NCBI GenBank assembly: GCA_937920485.1
Contig: CALETL010000069.1
Span: 1 to 13,305, forward strand
DNA length: 13,305 bases
Source: an uncultured Phycisphaerae bacterium
GTDB taxonomy: Bacteria; Planctomycetota; Phycisphaerae; Sedimentisphaerales; Anaerohalosphaeraceae
Reading direction: 5' to 3'
This document shows, one piece after another, positions 1-6,975 of the stretch. Every line of letters starts with the position of its first letter. The first letter of the stretch is position 1. The notes under the pieces were generated by a model that saw nothing but the letters and a program-made list of their open reading frames with translations, searched no databases and had not been told where the DNA came from. The translations under genes were made by a program, and so were the position numbers.

Positions 1-57
1 GCTGACATTATTCGCAGAACTGCCTTAATCCTTATAGACCCCGCATATAAAAGCGTA

Positions 58-1224
58 TTAAGAATTGGTTTTGACAAACGGGCTTAGTTCACGCAGGCGA
101 TTGACGATCGGGCCCATTTTTTCAACAACAAAATCGACTTCCTGCTCAGTGTTATAACGACTCAGGCTGTATCGAATGGATCCATGCGCCGCGGTGAATG
201 GCACGCCCATCGCCCGAAGCACATGCGACGGCTCCAGCGAGCCGGACGTACAGGCCGAACCGGAACTGGCACAGACACCATCCTGATCCAGCAGCATCAG
301 AATGGATTCGCCTTCAATATATTCAAAACTGATATTGGATGTATTCGGTAGACGGTTTTCAGTATCACCGTTGACAAAGCAATCCGGACAGGAAGAAAGA
401 ATGCCCGTTTCAAGCTTGTCCCGAAGCGTTTTGACACGGCTGTTTTCTTTGACCATGTTCTGCGATGCAAGCTCACACGCCTTGCCCAGTGCGATAATGC
501 TCGGCACATTTTCCGTTCCGCCGCGGCGGCCGGATTCCTGATGCCCACCGTGCATAAAGGTACCCATGCGCGTACCCCGGCGGACATATAACATCCCGAC
601 TCCCTTGGGAGCATGCAGTTTGTGCCCAGACAGACTTAGCAGATCGATTGAGCTTTCTTTAAGATTGATCGGAATTTTGCCGATCGCCTGTACGGCGTCC
701 GTATGAAAAACGATTCCCCGCGCTTTAACAAGATCGGCGACCTGCTCAACCGGAAATACGGTCCCTGTTTCATTATTGGCCCACATCACCGAAACGATCG
801 CCGTATTATCATCCAACCGAAAGCCCAGTTCATCAATATCCAACTGACCCTTTTGGTCCACACTGACCTCGCTGACGCTGTAACCGTGCCGCTCCAGATC
901 ACGACAGGTCGTCAAAACCGCCGGATGCTCCACGCGGGTCGTAACGATTTTTCGGCGATTCGGATACATCGACAGTATTCCCTTGATCGCCGTATTGTCA
1001 CTTTCCGTGCCGCAACTGGTAAACAGAATCTCGTCCGGCTCACAACCCAGCAAGGCCGCGATTCGCTCACGCGCCTGGGCGATCTTTTTACCGACCTGCC
1101 CGCCAAAGGTATGCATGCTGGATGGGTTGCCGTACTTGTCCCGCAAGTACGGCATCATTTCTTCGATCACTTCTTCGGCCACGCACGTCGTGGCATTGTT
1201 GTCCATATAGATTACATCTTGCAT
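58..1224 (-). CDS. nifS: NifS-type cysteine desulfurase
   Basis: PLP-dependent enzyme that removes sulfur from L-cysteine, giving alanine and an enzyme persulfide that feeds Fe-S cluster assembly in the cytoplasm. The N-terminus carries the family hallmark YMDNNATT. The PLP lysine lies in SGHKLHAPKG and the persulfide cysteine in the loop SSGSACTSG, the NifS/IscS (group I) form. I chose the ATG at 1224 over the ATG at 1233: a GGGA lies 9 nt before 1224 but directly abuts 1233. This start also numbers the lysine as K202 and the active cysteine as C325, the positions I recall for Azotobacter NifS. The protein is then 388 residues, normal for the family. It is the last gene of the minus-strand operon, 20 bp after nifU with this start. 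No nitrogenase genes are present, so a housekeeping role is likely; it may also serve the NadA in the same operon. Confidence 0.95.
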   Translation of the reverse strand: MQDVIYMDNNATTCVAEEVIEEMMPYLRDKYGNPSSMHTFGGQVGKKIAQARERIAALLGCEPDEILFTSCGTESDNTAIKGILSMYPNRRKIVTTRVEHPAVLTTCRDLERHGYSVSEVSVDQKGQLDIDELGFRLDDNTAIVSVMWANNETGTVFPVEQVADLVKARGIVFHTDAVQAIGKIPINLKESSIDLLSLSGHKLHAPKGVGMLYVRRGTRMGTFMHGGHQESGRRGGTENVPSIIALGKACELASQNMVKENSRVKTLRDKLETGILSSCPDCFVNGDTENRLPNTSNISFEYIEGESILMLLDQDGVCASSGSACTSGSLEPSHVLRAMGVPFTAAHGSIRYSLSRYNTEQEVDFVVEKMGPIVNRLRELSPFVKTNS

Positions 1225-1233
1225 CGGAATCAT

Positions 1234-1237
1234 TCCC
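1234..1237 (-). promoter_or_regulatory. Ribosome binding site favouring the internal ATG of nifS
   Basis: GGGA on the minus strand directly touches the first ATG (1233) but is 9 nt from the in-frame ATG at 1224, so it supports the shorter protein. The conserved-residue numbering agrees with this. Confidence 0.5.
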
Positions 1238-1244
1238 GCTGAAA

Positions 1245-2102
1245 TTAGTCTTTCACTTCTTCGACGTACAGATCATCGCTGACAAATTCTTTGAGCCGCG
1301 CCTCGACCACATCCTTCATCGTGTACTCAGCCATTTTACATTGGGCGCACATCCCGCGAAACGCAACCAGAACCTTATCGCCCTCAACGTCGAGCAGGTC
1401 AATATCGCCGCCGTCAGCCCGCAGCGCAGGGCGTATCTGCTCGTTGATCGTTTCCTGAATCAACTGTATCTTTTGGATATTCGTCATTTTGGCGGGCTTG
1501 GCAGGTTTCGGCTTATGTTCAACATGCGCTTTTTGCCCCTGCACTTCCTCGACCAGTTCGGCAATGCGTCCCTTACAGCCGCCGCAGCCGCCGCCCGCCT
1601 TGCAGAAATTGGTTACTTCCTCAACCGTCGTCAGGTCATTTTCATGAACCACTTTTCGGATATCTTCGTCCGTCACACCAAAGCAGGTGCAAACAATATT
1701 GCCCTTTTGCGATTGAGGTGCCGTGCCGCCCTTGCGACTGTAATAGTCGGCAATCGCCGCTTCAAGCGCTTCCTGTCCCATCACCGAACAATGCATTTTC
1801 TGGTCCGGCAGGCCGCCAAGCTTTTTCACGATGTCCTTATTGGTCACGTTCGCGGCTTCTTCAAGCGTCATGCCTTTGATCATCTCGGTCAGAATCGACG
1901 ATGACGCAATCGCACTGGCACAGCCGAATGTCTGAAATTTCACATCTTTGATACGGCCGTCTTTATCCAACTTGAACATCAGCTTCAGTGCATCCCCGCA
2001 AGCCAGCGAACCGACCTCGCCAACACCGTCCGGATCGTCAATCTTGCCGACATTCCTCGGATGGTGAAACTGTTCCATTACATCATCTGTATAATCCCAC
2101 AT
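1245..2102 (-). CDS. nifU: NifU Fe-S cluster scaffold protein, three-domain form
   Basis: Scaffold on which sulfur from NifS and iron are assembled into [2Fe-2S] and [4Fe-4S] clusters. Three domains are visible. An IscU-like domain (about 1-124) has the cluster cysteines C35 (in LACGDA), C61 (FGCASA) and C105 (MHCSVM), plus the conserved Asp two residues after C35. A BFD-like [2Fe-2S] domain (about 134-190) has CTC at 138/140 and the GGGCGGC cysteines at 173/176. A linker rich in Lys and Pro leads to a C-terminal Nfu domain (about 208-285) with CAQC at 252-255. An in-frame TTG lies just upstream at 2105, but the ATG at 2102 has AGAGG 7 nt before it and is the better start. At 285 residues it is slightly shorter than Azotobacter NifU. 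The full three-domain form is typical of NIF-type systems. Confidence 0.95.
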   Translation of the reverse strand: MWDYTDDVMEQFHHPRNVGKIDDPDGVGEVGSLACGDALKLMFKLDKDGRIKDVKFQTFGCASAIASSSILTEMIKGMTLEEAANVTNKDIVKKLGGLPDQKMHCSVMGQEALEAAIADYYSRKGGTAPQSQKGNIVCTCFGVTDEDIRKVVHENDLTTVEEVTNFCKAGGGCGGCKGRIAELVEEVQGQKAHVEHKPKPAKPAKMTNIQKIQLIQETINEQIRPALRADGGDIDLLDVEGDKVLVAFRGMCAQCKMAEYTMKDVVEARLKEFVSDDLYVEEVKD

Positions 2103-2109
2103 CAAAAAA

Positions 2110-2114
2110 CCTCT
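2110..2114 (-). promoter_or_regulatory. Ribosome binding site of nifU
   Basis: AGAGG on the minus strand lies 7 nt before the ATG at 2102. It decides between that ATG and the adjacent upstream TTG at 2105. Confidence 0.7.
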
Positions 2115-2124
2115 TTGGATGCCT

Positions 2125-3414
2125 TTAAGACTGACTGGCCTTTAAGGCCTGGTCAAAGTCTTCAATGATATCATCAATATGCTCTGTGCCTACCGAAACC
2201 CGAACATAATCCGGCGTCACACCGGCAGCAAGTTGCTCATCATCGTTTAATTGCTGATGCGTGGTACTGGACGGATGGATCACCAGTGTTTTACTGTCCA
2301 GAACATTCGCCAGATGACTGGCAAGCTTGACATTGTCAATAAACTTCACACCGGCGTCTTTGCCACCCTTAATACCAAAGCCCAGAATAGCACCCTGCCC
2401 GTCCGGCAAATACTTTTTTGCCAATGCGTAATCCGGATGTGAGGCAAGGCCCGGATAGTTAACCCACGATACAACCGGATGCTTTTCAAGGTACTTCGCC
2501 AGTGCCAATGCATTTTCACAGTGCCGTGGGGCACGCAGGTGCAGCGTCTCCACTCCCTGCAGCAGCAGGAAAGCATTAAACGGCGACAGACAACCACCCG
2601 TATCCCGCAAAATATTGGTACGAATCTTAATGATATACGCCAGTTCACCAAGGACCTCGTAATATTTCAATCCGTGGTAACTCGGATCCGGCTCAGTAAG
2701 CTCCGGGAACTTGCCATTATCCCACTTAAACTTGCCGGAATCGACCACAATGCCACCGACGCTGCTGCCGTGACCGCCGATGATCTTTGTGCAGGAATGC
2801 ACGACGATATCAATACCATACTCAAACGGTCGGAATAAACACGGAGACGTCACCGTATTGTCACAAATCACTGGTAATCCATTTTCATGCGCAATATCCG
2901 CGATCGCATCATATTGAAGAACATCGTTCTTGGGATTGCCTATCGATTCGATGTAAATCAGCCGGGTATTGTCTTTGATCGCATCCGCAAAGTTTTTCGG
3001 ATTTCTGGGGTCAACCAGCGTAACATCAACTCCCATCTTCGGCAATGTATGTGAGAATAACGTACATGTTCCACCATACAGTGAGTTTGATGACACAATA
3101 TGCGAACCGGCCGGTGCGATATTCTGCACTGCCGCCGTGATCGCCGCCATCCCGGAACTGAACGCACAGGCGCCTACGCCCCCTTCCATCGCCGCGATCC
3201 GCTTTTCAAGTACATCGGTCGTCGGATTCATGAGCCGGGTATAAATGTTCCCGAATTCCTTCAGCGCAAACAGGTTCGCCGCATGTTCGCTGTTGTTGAA
3301 TACATAGCTTGTCGTCTGGTAAATCGGTACCGCACGGCTAAGTGTTGTACTGTCAACTTCCTGACCTGCATGCAGTGCAAGTGTTTCTAATTTATATTGT
3401 TTGTCTTCCATCAT
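2125..3414 (-). CDS. metY: O-acetylhomoserine sulfhydrylase (O-acetylhomoserine aminocarboxypropyltransferase)
   Basis: PLP enzyme of the Cys/Met metabolism family that condenses O-acetyl-L-homoserine with sulfide to give homocysteine and acetate, the direct sulfhydrylation route to methionine. Family marks are the start region TLALHAGQE, the phosphate/tyrosine loop SSNSLYGGT, and the PLP lysine K210 in [12 protein letters not shown]. The C-terminal half has [10 protein letters not shown] and [13 protein letters not shown]. The length of 429 matches MetY rather than the roughly 390-residue MetB/MetC/MetZ enzymes, and the insert after the lysine ([14 protein letters not shown]) is also typical of MetY. 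Two ATGs stand in tandem at 3414 and 3411; AAGGA is 4 nt from the first and 7 nt from the second, so the start may be one codon later. Nearest neighbours are nadA (30 bp upstream) and nifU (19 bp downstream). Its place in an Rrf2-led operon suggests control by cysteine or Fe-S supply. Confidence 0.93.
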   Translation of the reverse strand: MMEDKQYKLETLALHAGQEVDSTTLSRAVPIYQTTSYVFNNSEHAANLFALKEFGNIYTRLMNPTTDVLEKRIAAMEGGVGACAFSSGMAAITAAVQNIAPAGSHIVSSNSLYGGTCTLFSHTLPKMGVDVTLVDPRNPKNFADAIKDNTRLIYIESIGNPKNDVLQYDAIADIAHENGLPVICDNTVTSPCLFRPFEYGIDIVVHSCTKIIGGHGSSVGGIVVDSGKFKWDNGKFPELTEPDPSYHGLKYYEVLGELAYIIKIRTNILRDTGGCLSPFNAFLLLQGVETLHLRAPRHCENALALAKYLEKHPVVSWVNYPGLASHPDYALAKKYLPDGQGAILGFGIKGGKDAGVKFIDNVKLASHLANVLDSKTLVIHPSSTTHQQLNDDEQLAAGVTPDYVRVSVGTEHIDDIIEDFDQALKASQS

Positions 3415-3444
3415 GAATTCCTTATTCTCTTTTTTGAACTTTGT

Positions 3445-4359
3445 TTACGACGGCAGAACCTCAAGCATCCGATCAAGCGACCTTTTGGCTCTTGAACAAA
3501 CCGGTTCCGAAACTGTTATTTGATACTGCATATCTTCCAATGCCCAAACCACTTTTTCGAGCGATATTTTCTTCATATTGGGACAGATCGCTTTTTCCGT
3601 CGCCGGATAAAAACGCTTATCCGGATTCTGCTTCTGCAGCGAATGAATGATCCCGTTTTCCGTCGCGATAACAAACTCATTCACATCGCTGGTTTCCGCC
3701 AACTTAAGCATTCCTCCGGTACTCAATAATTCATCCGCCAGAGCCCGAACATCCGGGTTGCACTCCGGATGCGCCAATACCAACGCATTTGGATGCGCCT
3801 TCCGGGCGGCCTCTATATCCGCCGGAACGATCAGCATATGGGACGAACAATACCCTGGCCAGAGAATCATCTCTCTTTCCGTTCGCTCGACAATAAAACC
3901 GCCAAGATTCTTATCCGGCACAAAAATGATCTCACGATCCTTCGGCAGCGTCTGAACAAGTTCAAGCGCATTGCCGCTGGTACAGCAATAATCGCTTAAC
4001 GCCTTCACCTCCGCAGTCGAATTTACATAACAAATAACATGTGCCTCCGGATGCTTATTTTTCAGTTCCTGCAACTGCTGGACATTGATCATATCCGCCA
4101 TCGGACAGCCCGCGCCTTTTTCCGGCAGCAGTACCGTCTTTTCAGGCGAAAGGATTGCCGCCGTTTCAGCCATAAAAAGCACACCGCAAAAGACGATCAC
4201 ATCCGCATCGGTCTGTGAGGCCTGTACACTCAGAGCAAGCGAATCGCCTGTAAAGTCAGCAATATCCTGAATATCACCAGGTTGGTAATTATGGGCCAGG
4301 ATTACAGCATTTCGTTGTTTTTTCAGTGTCTGTATTTTCTCAATGATGCCCGTGCTCAT
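3445..4359 (-). CDS. nadA: Quinolinate synthase NadA
   Basis: [4Fe-4S] enzyme that condenses iminoaspartate with dihydroxyacetone phosphate to quinolinate, the committed step of de novo NAD synthesis. Family motifs are ILAHNYQ near the N-terminus, IADFTGDSL, FMAETAAIL, YVNSTAEVKAL, AHPECNPDVRAL, STGGML and ATENGIIHSL. The three cluster cysteines are visible at C85 (GAGCPMAD), C171 (PGYCSSHM) and C259 (KAICPNMKK), in the spacing known from the compact roughly 300-residue NadA class. The ATG overlaps the cysE stop codon (ATGA at 4359-4356), so the two are probably translationally coupled; GGAG lies 8 nt upstream inside cysE. No nadB or nadC is in the window. Association of nadA with a NifS-type desulfurase is known in other bacteria and makes sense because NadA needs an intact oxygen-sensitive cluster. 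The unusual point is its place between cysE and metY. Confidence 0.95.
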   Translation of the reverse strand: MSTGIIEKIQTLKKQRNAVILAHNYQPGDIQDIADFTGDSLALSVQASQTDADVIVFCGVLFMAETAAILSPEKTVLLPEKGAGCPMADMINVQQLQELKNKHPEAHVICYVNSTAEVKALSDYCCTSGNALELVQTLPKDREIIFVPDKNLGGFIVERTEREMILWPGYCSSHMLIVPADIEAARKAHPNALVLAHPECNPDVRALADELLSTGGMLKLAETSDVNEFVIATENGIIHSLQKQNPDKRFYPATEKAICPNMKKISLEKVVWALEDMQYQITVSEPVCSRAKRSLDRMLEVLPS

Positions 4360-5303
4360 ATATAGTACTCCAGTTGATCGCCGAAACCGGGTCCTTTTTT
4401 CTTATAGAATGCTTCCGGCCGCGAAACTGCAACCACAGTTTGGGCAGGCACGGACTCACGAATCCAAACATTGCCGCCGATGATCGCGCCTTTGCCGATG
4501 GTAATATCACCAAGAATCGTGGCCTCAGCATAAATTGTTACATCGTCTTCAAGTGTCGGATGCCGCTGACGGTCTCGAATAATCTGACCCCGTTCATCCT
4601 TTGGAAAACTCAGGGCACCCAACGTCACACCCTGATAAATCTTTACTCGACTGCCGATAACGGCCGTTTCACCGATCACGACTCCCGTGCCATGATCAAT
4701 AAAGAAATAGTTCCCGATTCTCGCACCCGGATGGATATCGATCCCTGTCTGCGAATGAGCATATTCGGATATAATCCGAGAGATCAGGGGAACCTCCATT
4801 CGATAAAGCTCGTGTGCGATGCGGTGTATGGCAATGGCCAAAATAAAGGGATAGCTAATCACGATCTCTTCAAATGAGTTTGCCGCAGGATCACCGTCAA
4901 AAGCCGCCGCAACATCTGTCTTTAAGACCTGACGAATTGACGGAATACGTTTGATCAATTCATTGGCGTGAATCTCAGCCAGATCCGAACAATCACATGT
5001 TGGGCATTCTTTGAGTTTGCATTCATGACGCAGCGCCAGTTCGATCTGCTCTTTCAAATCCCGACTGAGAACCACCAGCAGTTCATGAATAACCGAACGC
5101 ACATTTTCATGTGTAATTTTTCGCAAGCCCCTATAACCGGGGAAAAGCAGCTCTAACAACAGCTCAAGAGAATGGGTTATTTTCTCACGTACCGGAAGAT
5201 TGCGAACATCAATAAAACTGATGCCGGAATCATCCTGATACGTAGAAACGATTTGGTCCGCCATGGACTCAAAATCTAAATATTTTGGGGATTTTCCGTT
5301 CAT
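4356..5303 (-). CDS. cysE: Serine O-acetyltransferase
   Basis: Transfers acetyl from acetyl-CoA to L-serine, giving O-acetylserine, the substrate of CysK. The first 180 or so residues are mostly helical; the C-terminal part (about 185-300) is the left-handed beta-helix of hexapeptide repeats (DIHPGARIG, ETAVIGSRVKIYQGVTLGA, LEDDVTIYAEATILGDITIG, GAIIGGNVW). The catalytic Asp-His pair is seen as D203-H204 in FIDHGTGVVIGE. The length of 315 fits the longer form of the family with an extended N-terminal domain, compared with about 273 in E. coli CysE. The N-terminal half holds a small cysteine cluster (CKLKECPTCDC, near residues 93-104) that could bind a metal or be redox active; I do not know it from characterised CysE. 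The chain ends in isoleucine, the residue that CysE of other bacteria inserts into the CysK active site. It lies 22 bp after cysK and overlaps nadA by 4 bp. Confidence 0.94.
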   Translation of the reverse strand: MNGKSPKYLDFESMADQIVSTYQDDSGISFIDVRNLPVREKITHSLELLLELLFPGYRGLRKITHENVRSVIHELLVVLSRDLKEQIELALRHECKLKECPTCDCSDLAEIHANELIKRIPSIRQVLKTDVAAAFDGDPAANSFEEIVISYPFILAIAIHRIAHELYRMEVPLISRIISEYAHSQTGIDIHPGARIGNYFFIDHGTGVVIGETAVIGSRVKIYQGVTLGALSFPKDERGQIIRDRQRHPTLEDDVTIYAEATILGDITIGKGAIIGGNVWIRESVPAQTVVAVSRPEAFYKKKGPGFGDQLEYYI

Positions 5304-5325
5304 TTTTGGTCAACCTCGAAAGGCA

Positions 5326-6258
5326 TTATTGGTCAAGATGTGCATACAAATCCGTTGAAAGATACCGTTCGCCGGTATCGCACATTATAAAAACGATCGT
5401 CTTGCCTGCATTTTCATCCAGCTTTGACAGTTCCACCGCAACATGACAGGCAGCTCCGGCACTAATACCGGCTAAAATACCTTCCGTTTTTGCCAATTTC
5501 CTCGCAGCGTCAATGGCCTGATCGTTGGTAACAGTGATAATACGGTCATAGATGTCCGTATTCAGAACACAGGGCACAAAACCTGCGCCAATGCCCTGGA
5601 TCTTATGCGGCCCCGGGCTTCCTCCCGACAAAACGGGGGAATCAGCCGGTTCGACCGCGATGATCTCAATGTCAGGGTTTTTCGCCTTTAAAAATTCACC
5701 ACAGCCGGTAATGGTGCCGCCCGTTCCGATGCCGGACACCAAAATATCGATCTTACCATCGGTATCCTCCCATAATTCCACAGCCGTTGTTTCTCGGTGT
5801 ACCTCCGGGTTTGCGGGATTCTGAAACTGTTGAGGAATCAGTGAATTCGGTGTGTCTTTCTGAAGTTTCTCCGCTTCTTCAACAGCGCCTTTCATGCCTT
5901 TGGCCGCCTCAGTCAGCACAATTTCAGCGCCCAGCATTTTCAGCAGTTTTCGTCGCTCAACACTCATCGACTCAGGCATCGTTAAAACCAGGCGATACCC
6001 ACGCGCTGCGCAAACAAATGCCAAACCGATCCCCGTATTGCCGCTGGTCGGCTCGATCAGAACCGTCTCTTTATTGATCAATTCCTGCTCTTCAGCCGCC
6101 GCGATCATAGAAATCGCAATCCGATCCTTAACAGAACCGCACGGATTAAACGACTCCATCTTTGCCAGCACGGTTGCATCAGCAGCAACCATGCGATTAA
6201 GTTTAACCAAAGGCGTACGCCCAACCGTCGTGGTAATATCTTCATAAATCCGGCTCAT
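5326..6258 (-). CDS. cysK: Cysteine synthase A (O-acetylserine sulfhydrylase)
   Basis: PLP fold-type II enzyme that replaces the acetate of O-acetylserine with sulfide to form L-cysteine. It has the PLP lysine K44 in [10 protein letters not shown], the substrate loop [11 protein letters not shown] (70-80), the phosphate-binding loop [11 protein letters not shown], and GISAGAA near the C-terminus. Its length of 310 is typical of CysK. The start is supported by GGGAG 7 nt before the ATG. It is the first enzyme gene of the operon, 24 bp after the Rrf2 regulator and 22 bp before cysE, the partner with which it can form the cysteine synthase complex. CysM or a cystathionine beta-synthase-like enzyme is a less likely reading, since the sequence has no extra domain and fits CysK throughout. 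Confidence 0.96.
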   Translation of the reverse strand: MSRIYEDITTTVGRTPLVKLNRMVAADATVLAKMESFNPCGSVKDRIAISMIAAAEEQELINKETVLIEPTSGNTGIGLAFVCAARGYRLVLTMPESMSVERRKLLKMLGAEIVLTEAAKGMKGAVEEAEKLQKDTPNSLIPQQFQNPANPEVHRETTAVELWEDTDGKIDILVSGIGTGGTITGCGEFLKAKNPDIEIIAVEPADSPVLSGGSPGPHKIQGIGAGFVPCVLNTDIYDRIITVTNDQAIDAARKLAKTEGILAGISAGAACHVAVELSKLDENAGKTIVFIMCDTGERYLSTDLYAHLDQ

Positions 6259-6282
6259 TTTTCCACTCCCGCAAATGAGATG

Positions 6283-6720
6283 TTATATGTGGTAGTTTCC
6301 TGTCTTCTTGGAACGAAGCGACCGCTCCACTAAATCAGCAAGCGTCACTGACTCAAGAACACCAAAGATGGCATTCTGAAGTTCCTGCCAGATTTGGCGG
6401 GTCGCACAGTCCGTACAGCGAGGGCAATATTCGGGATGTTCCAGGCATTCGGCGGGAACCATCGGCCCTTCAAGCGTCAAAAATACATCTTTCAATTGTA
6501 TCTCCGAAGGCGGCTTGGCCAGCAAGTAACCGCCCCTGGGCCCGCGAATACTGCGGACGAGACCAGATGCTTTGAGCATCGCAATTAACTGCTCAAGATA
6601 TTTATTCGAAATATCCTCGCGCTCAGCAATGGTCTTGATCTGCAAAGGCGCCTTGCCGTACTCCAGAGCCAGTTCCAGGATCGCTCTCATCCCATATCTT
6701 GTTCTTGATGATAACTTCAT
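6283..6720 (-). CDS. Rrf2-family transcriptional regulator with four-cysteine cluster motif (IscR/CymR-like)
   Basis: DNA-binding winged-helix protein of 145 residues. The N-terminus MKLSSRTRYGMRAILELA and the recognition region (ISNKYLEQLIAMLKASGLVRS, RGPRGGYLLAKP) are typical of Rrf2. In the sensor region four cysteines stand at C92, C99, C102 and C105 (C-x6-C-x2-C-x2-C). IscR of E. coli binds a [2Fe-2S] cluster with C92, C98, C104 and H107, so a cluster here is likely by family knowledge, although the spacing differs and cysteine has replaced histidine. CymR, the cysteine regulator of Bacillus, lacks such cysteines. An AGGAG 7 nt before the ATG gives a strong ribosome binding site. As first gene of a cysteine and Fe-S operon it is probably an autoregulator of the whole unit; an inverted repeat over its own promoter supports this. 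Ligand and sign of regulation are unknown. Confidence 0.92.
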   Translation of the reverse strand: MKLSSRTRYGMRAILELALEYGKAPLQIKTIAEREDISNKYLEQLIAMLKASGLVRSIRGPRGGYLLAKPPSEIQLKDVFLTLEGPMVPAECLEHPEYCPRCTDCATRQIWQELQNAIFGVLESVTLADLVERSLRSKKTGNYHI

Positions 6721-6747
6721 TTTAATTCTCCTGATATCCTATTGGCT

Positions 6748-6770
6748 TAGTAGATTATTATATACTACTA
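6748..6770 (-). promoter_or_regulatory. Probable promoter and operator of the sulfur/Fe-S operon
   Basis: On the minus strand TATAAT (6762-6757) lies about 37 nt upstream of the regulator start codon and is a good -10 box. No clear -35 box is seen at 17 bp (ACTTCT); a TTGCAC at 6791-6786 could pair with TAGTAT (6767-6762) at 18 bp instead. The -10 region sits between the arms of an inverted repeat, TAGTAG, 11 bp, CTACTA (6748-6770). A 23-bp dyad over the -10 box is the usual place and size for an Rrf2-family operator. That the Rrf2 protein binds here is inference. Confidence 0.5.
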
Positions 6771-6805
6771 TATTCCTATAGAAGTGTGCAAGAAAAAACA
6801 TCGGA

Positions 6806-6822
6806 TTTGAAATATTTTCAAA
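6806..6822. promoter_or_regulatory. Perfect 17-bp palindrome in the divergent control region
   Basis: TTTGAAA, TAT, TTTCAAA forms a perfect 7-3-7 inverted repeat. It lies upstream of both divergent promoters: 86 bp from the regulator start and about 75 bp before the -35 box of the rightward promoter. It could be a binding site for a dimeric regulator. Its AT-richness makes chance occurrence possible, and I do not recognise it as a known operator. Confidence 0.35.
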
Positions 6823-6896
6823 AACTAAATATATCCTCTTTAATTAAAATGATTTATGGTAATTTCAAACGAGCCGCACAATACATTTTATTTTAG

Positions 6897-6924
6897 TTGA
6901 CACCATTTTTCTTGATTCTATAAT
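6897..6924 (+). promoter_or_regulatory. Consensus sigma70-type promoter of the glycosyltransferase gene
   Basis: TTGACA (6897-6902) and TATAAT (6919-6924), both perfect matches to consensus, are separated by 16 bp. The -10 box lies inside a perfect inverted repeat, ATTCTAT, A, ATAGAAT (6915-6929), which could be an operator. Transcription would start near 6931, leaving a leader of about 45 nt before the ATG at 6976. Confidence 0.75.
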
Positions 6925-6975
6925 AGAATTATCTTCTTTTTGAATTCATCATGTTGATAGTGGGAGACACAGACG

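Noticed and set aside
1..57. Possible terminator or next gene downstream of nifS.
   Set aside because: Only a 3-bp stem (CGC...GCG) can be drawn and no open frame can be judged in 57 bases.
703..1242. A 179-codon open frame on the plus strand opposite nifS.
   Set aside because: It lies wholly opposite conserved nifS sequence and its product is rich in Arg and His with no family signature, so it is a shadow frame.
1122..1904. A 260-codon open frame on the plus strand, antisense to nifU and the start of nifS.
   Set aside because: The minus strand encodes well-conserved NifU and NifS with all key residues. The antisense product resembles no family I know and has no clear ribosome binding site.
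6721..6780. Possible riboswitch or T-box leader for the cysteine/methionine operon.
   Set aside because: The leader between the likely -10 box and the start codon is only about 30 nt, too short for a SAM riboswitch or T-box, and no such fold is visible.
6839..6848. TTTAATTAAA palindrome in the control region.
   Set aside because: It is short and made only of A and T in an AT-rich stretch, so chance is a sufficient explanation.
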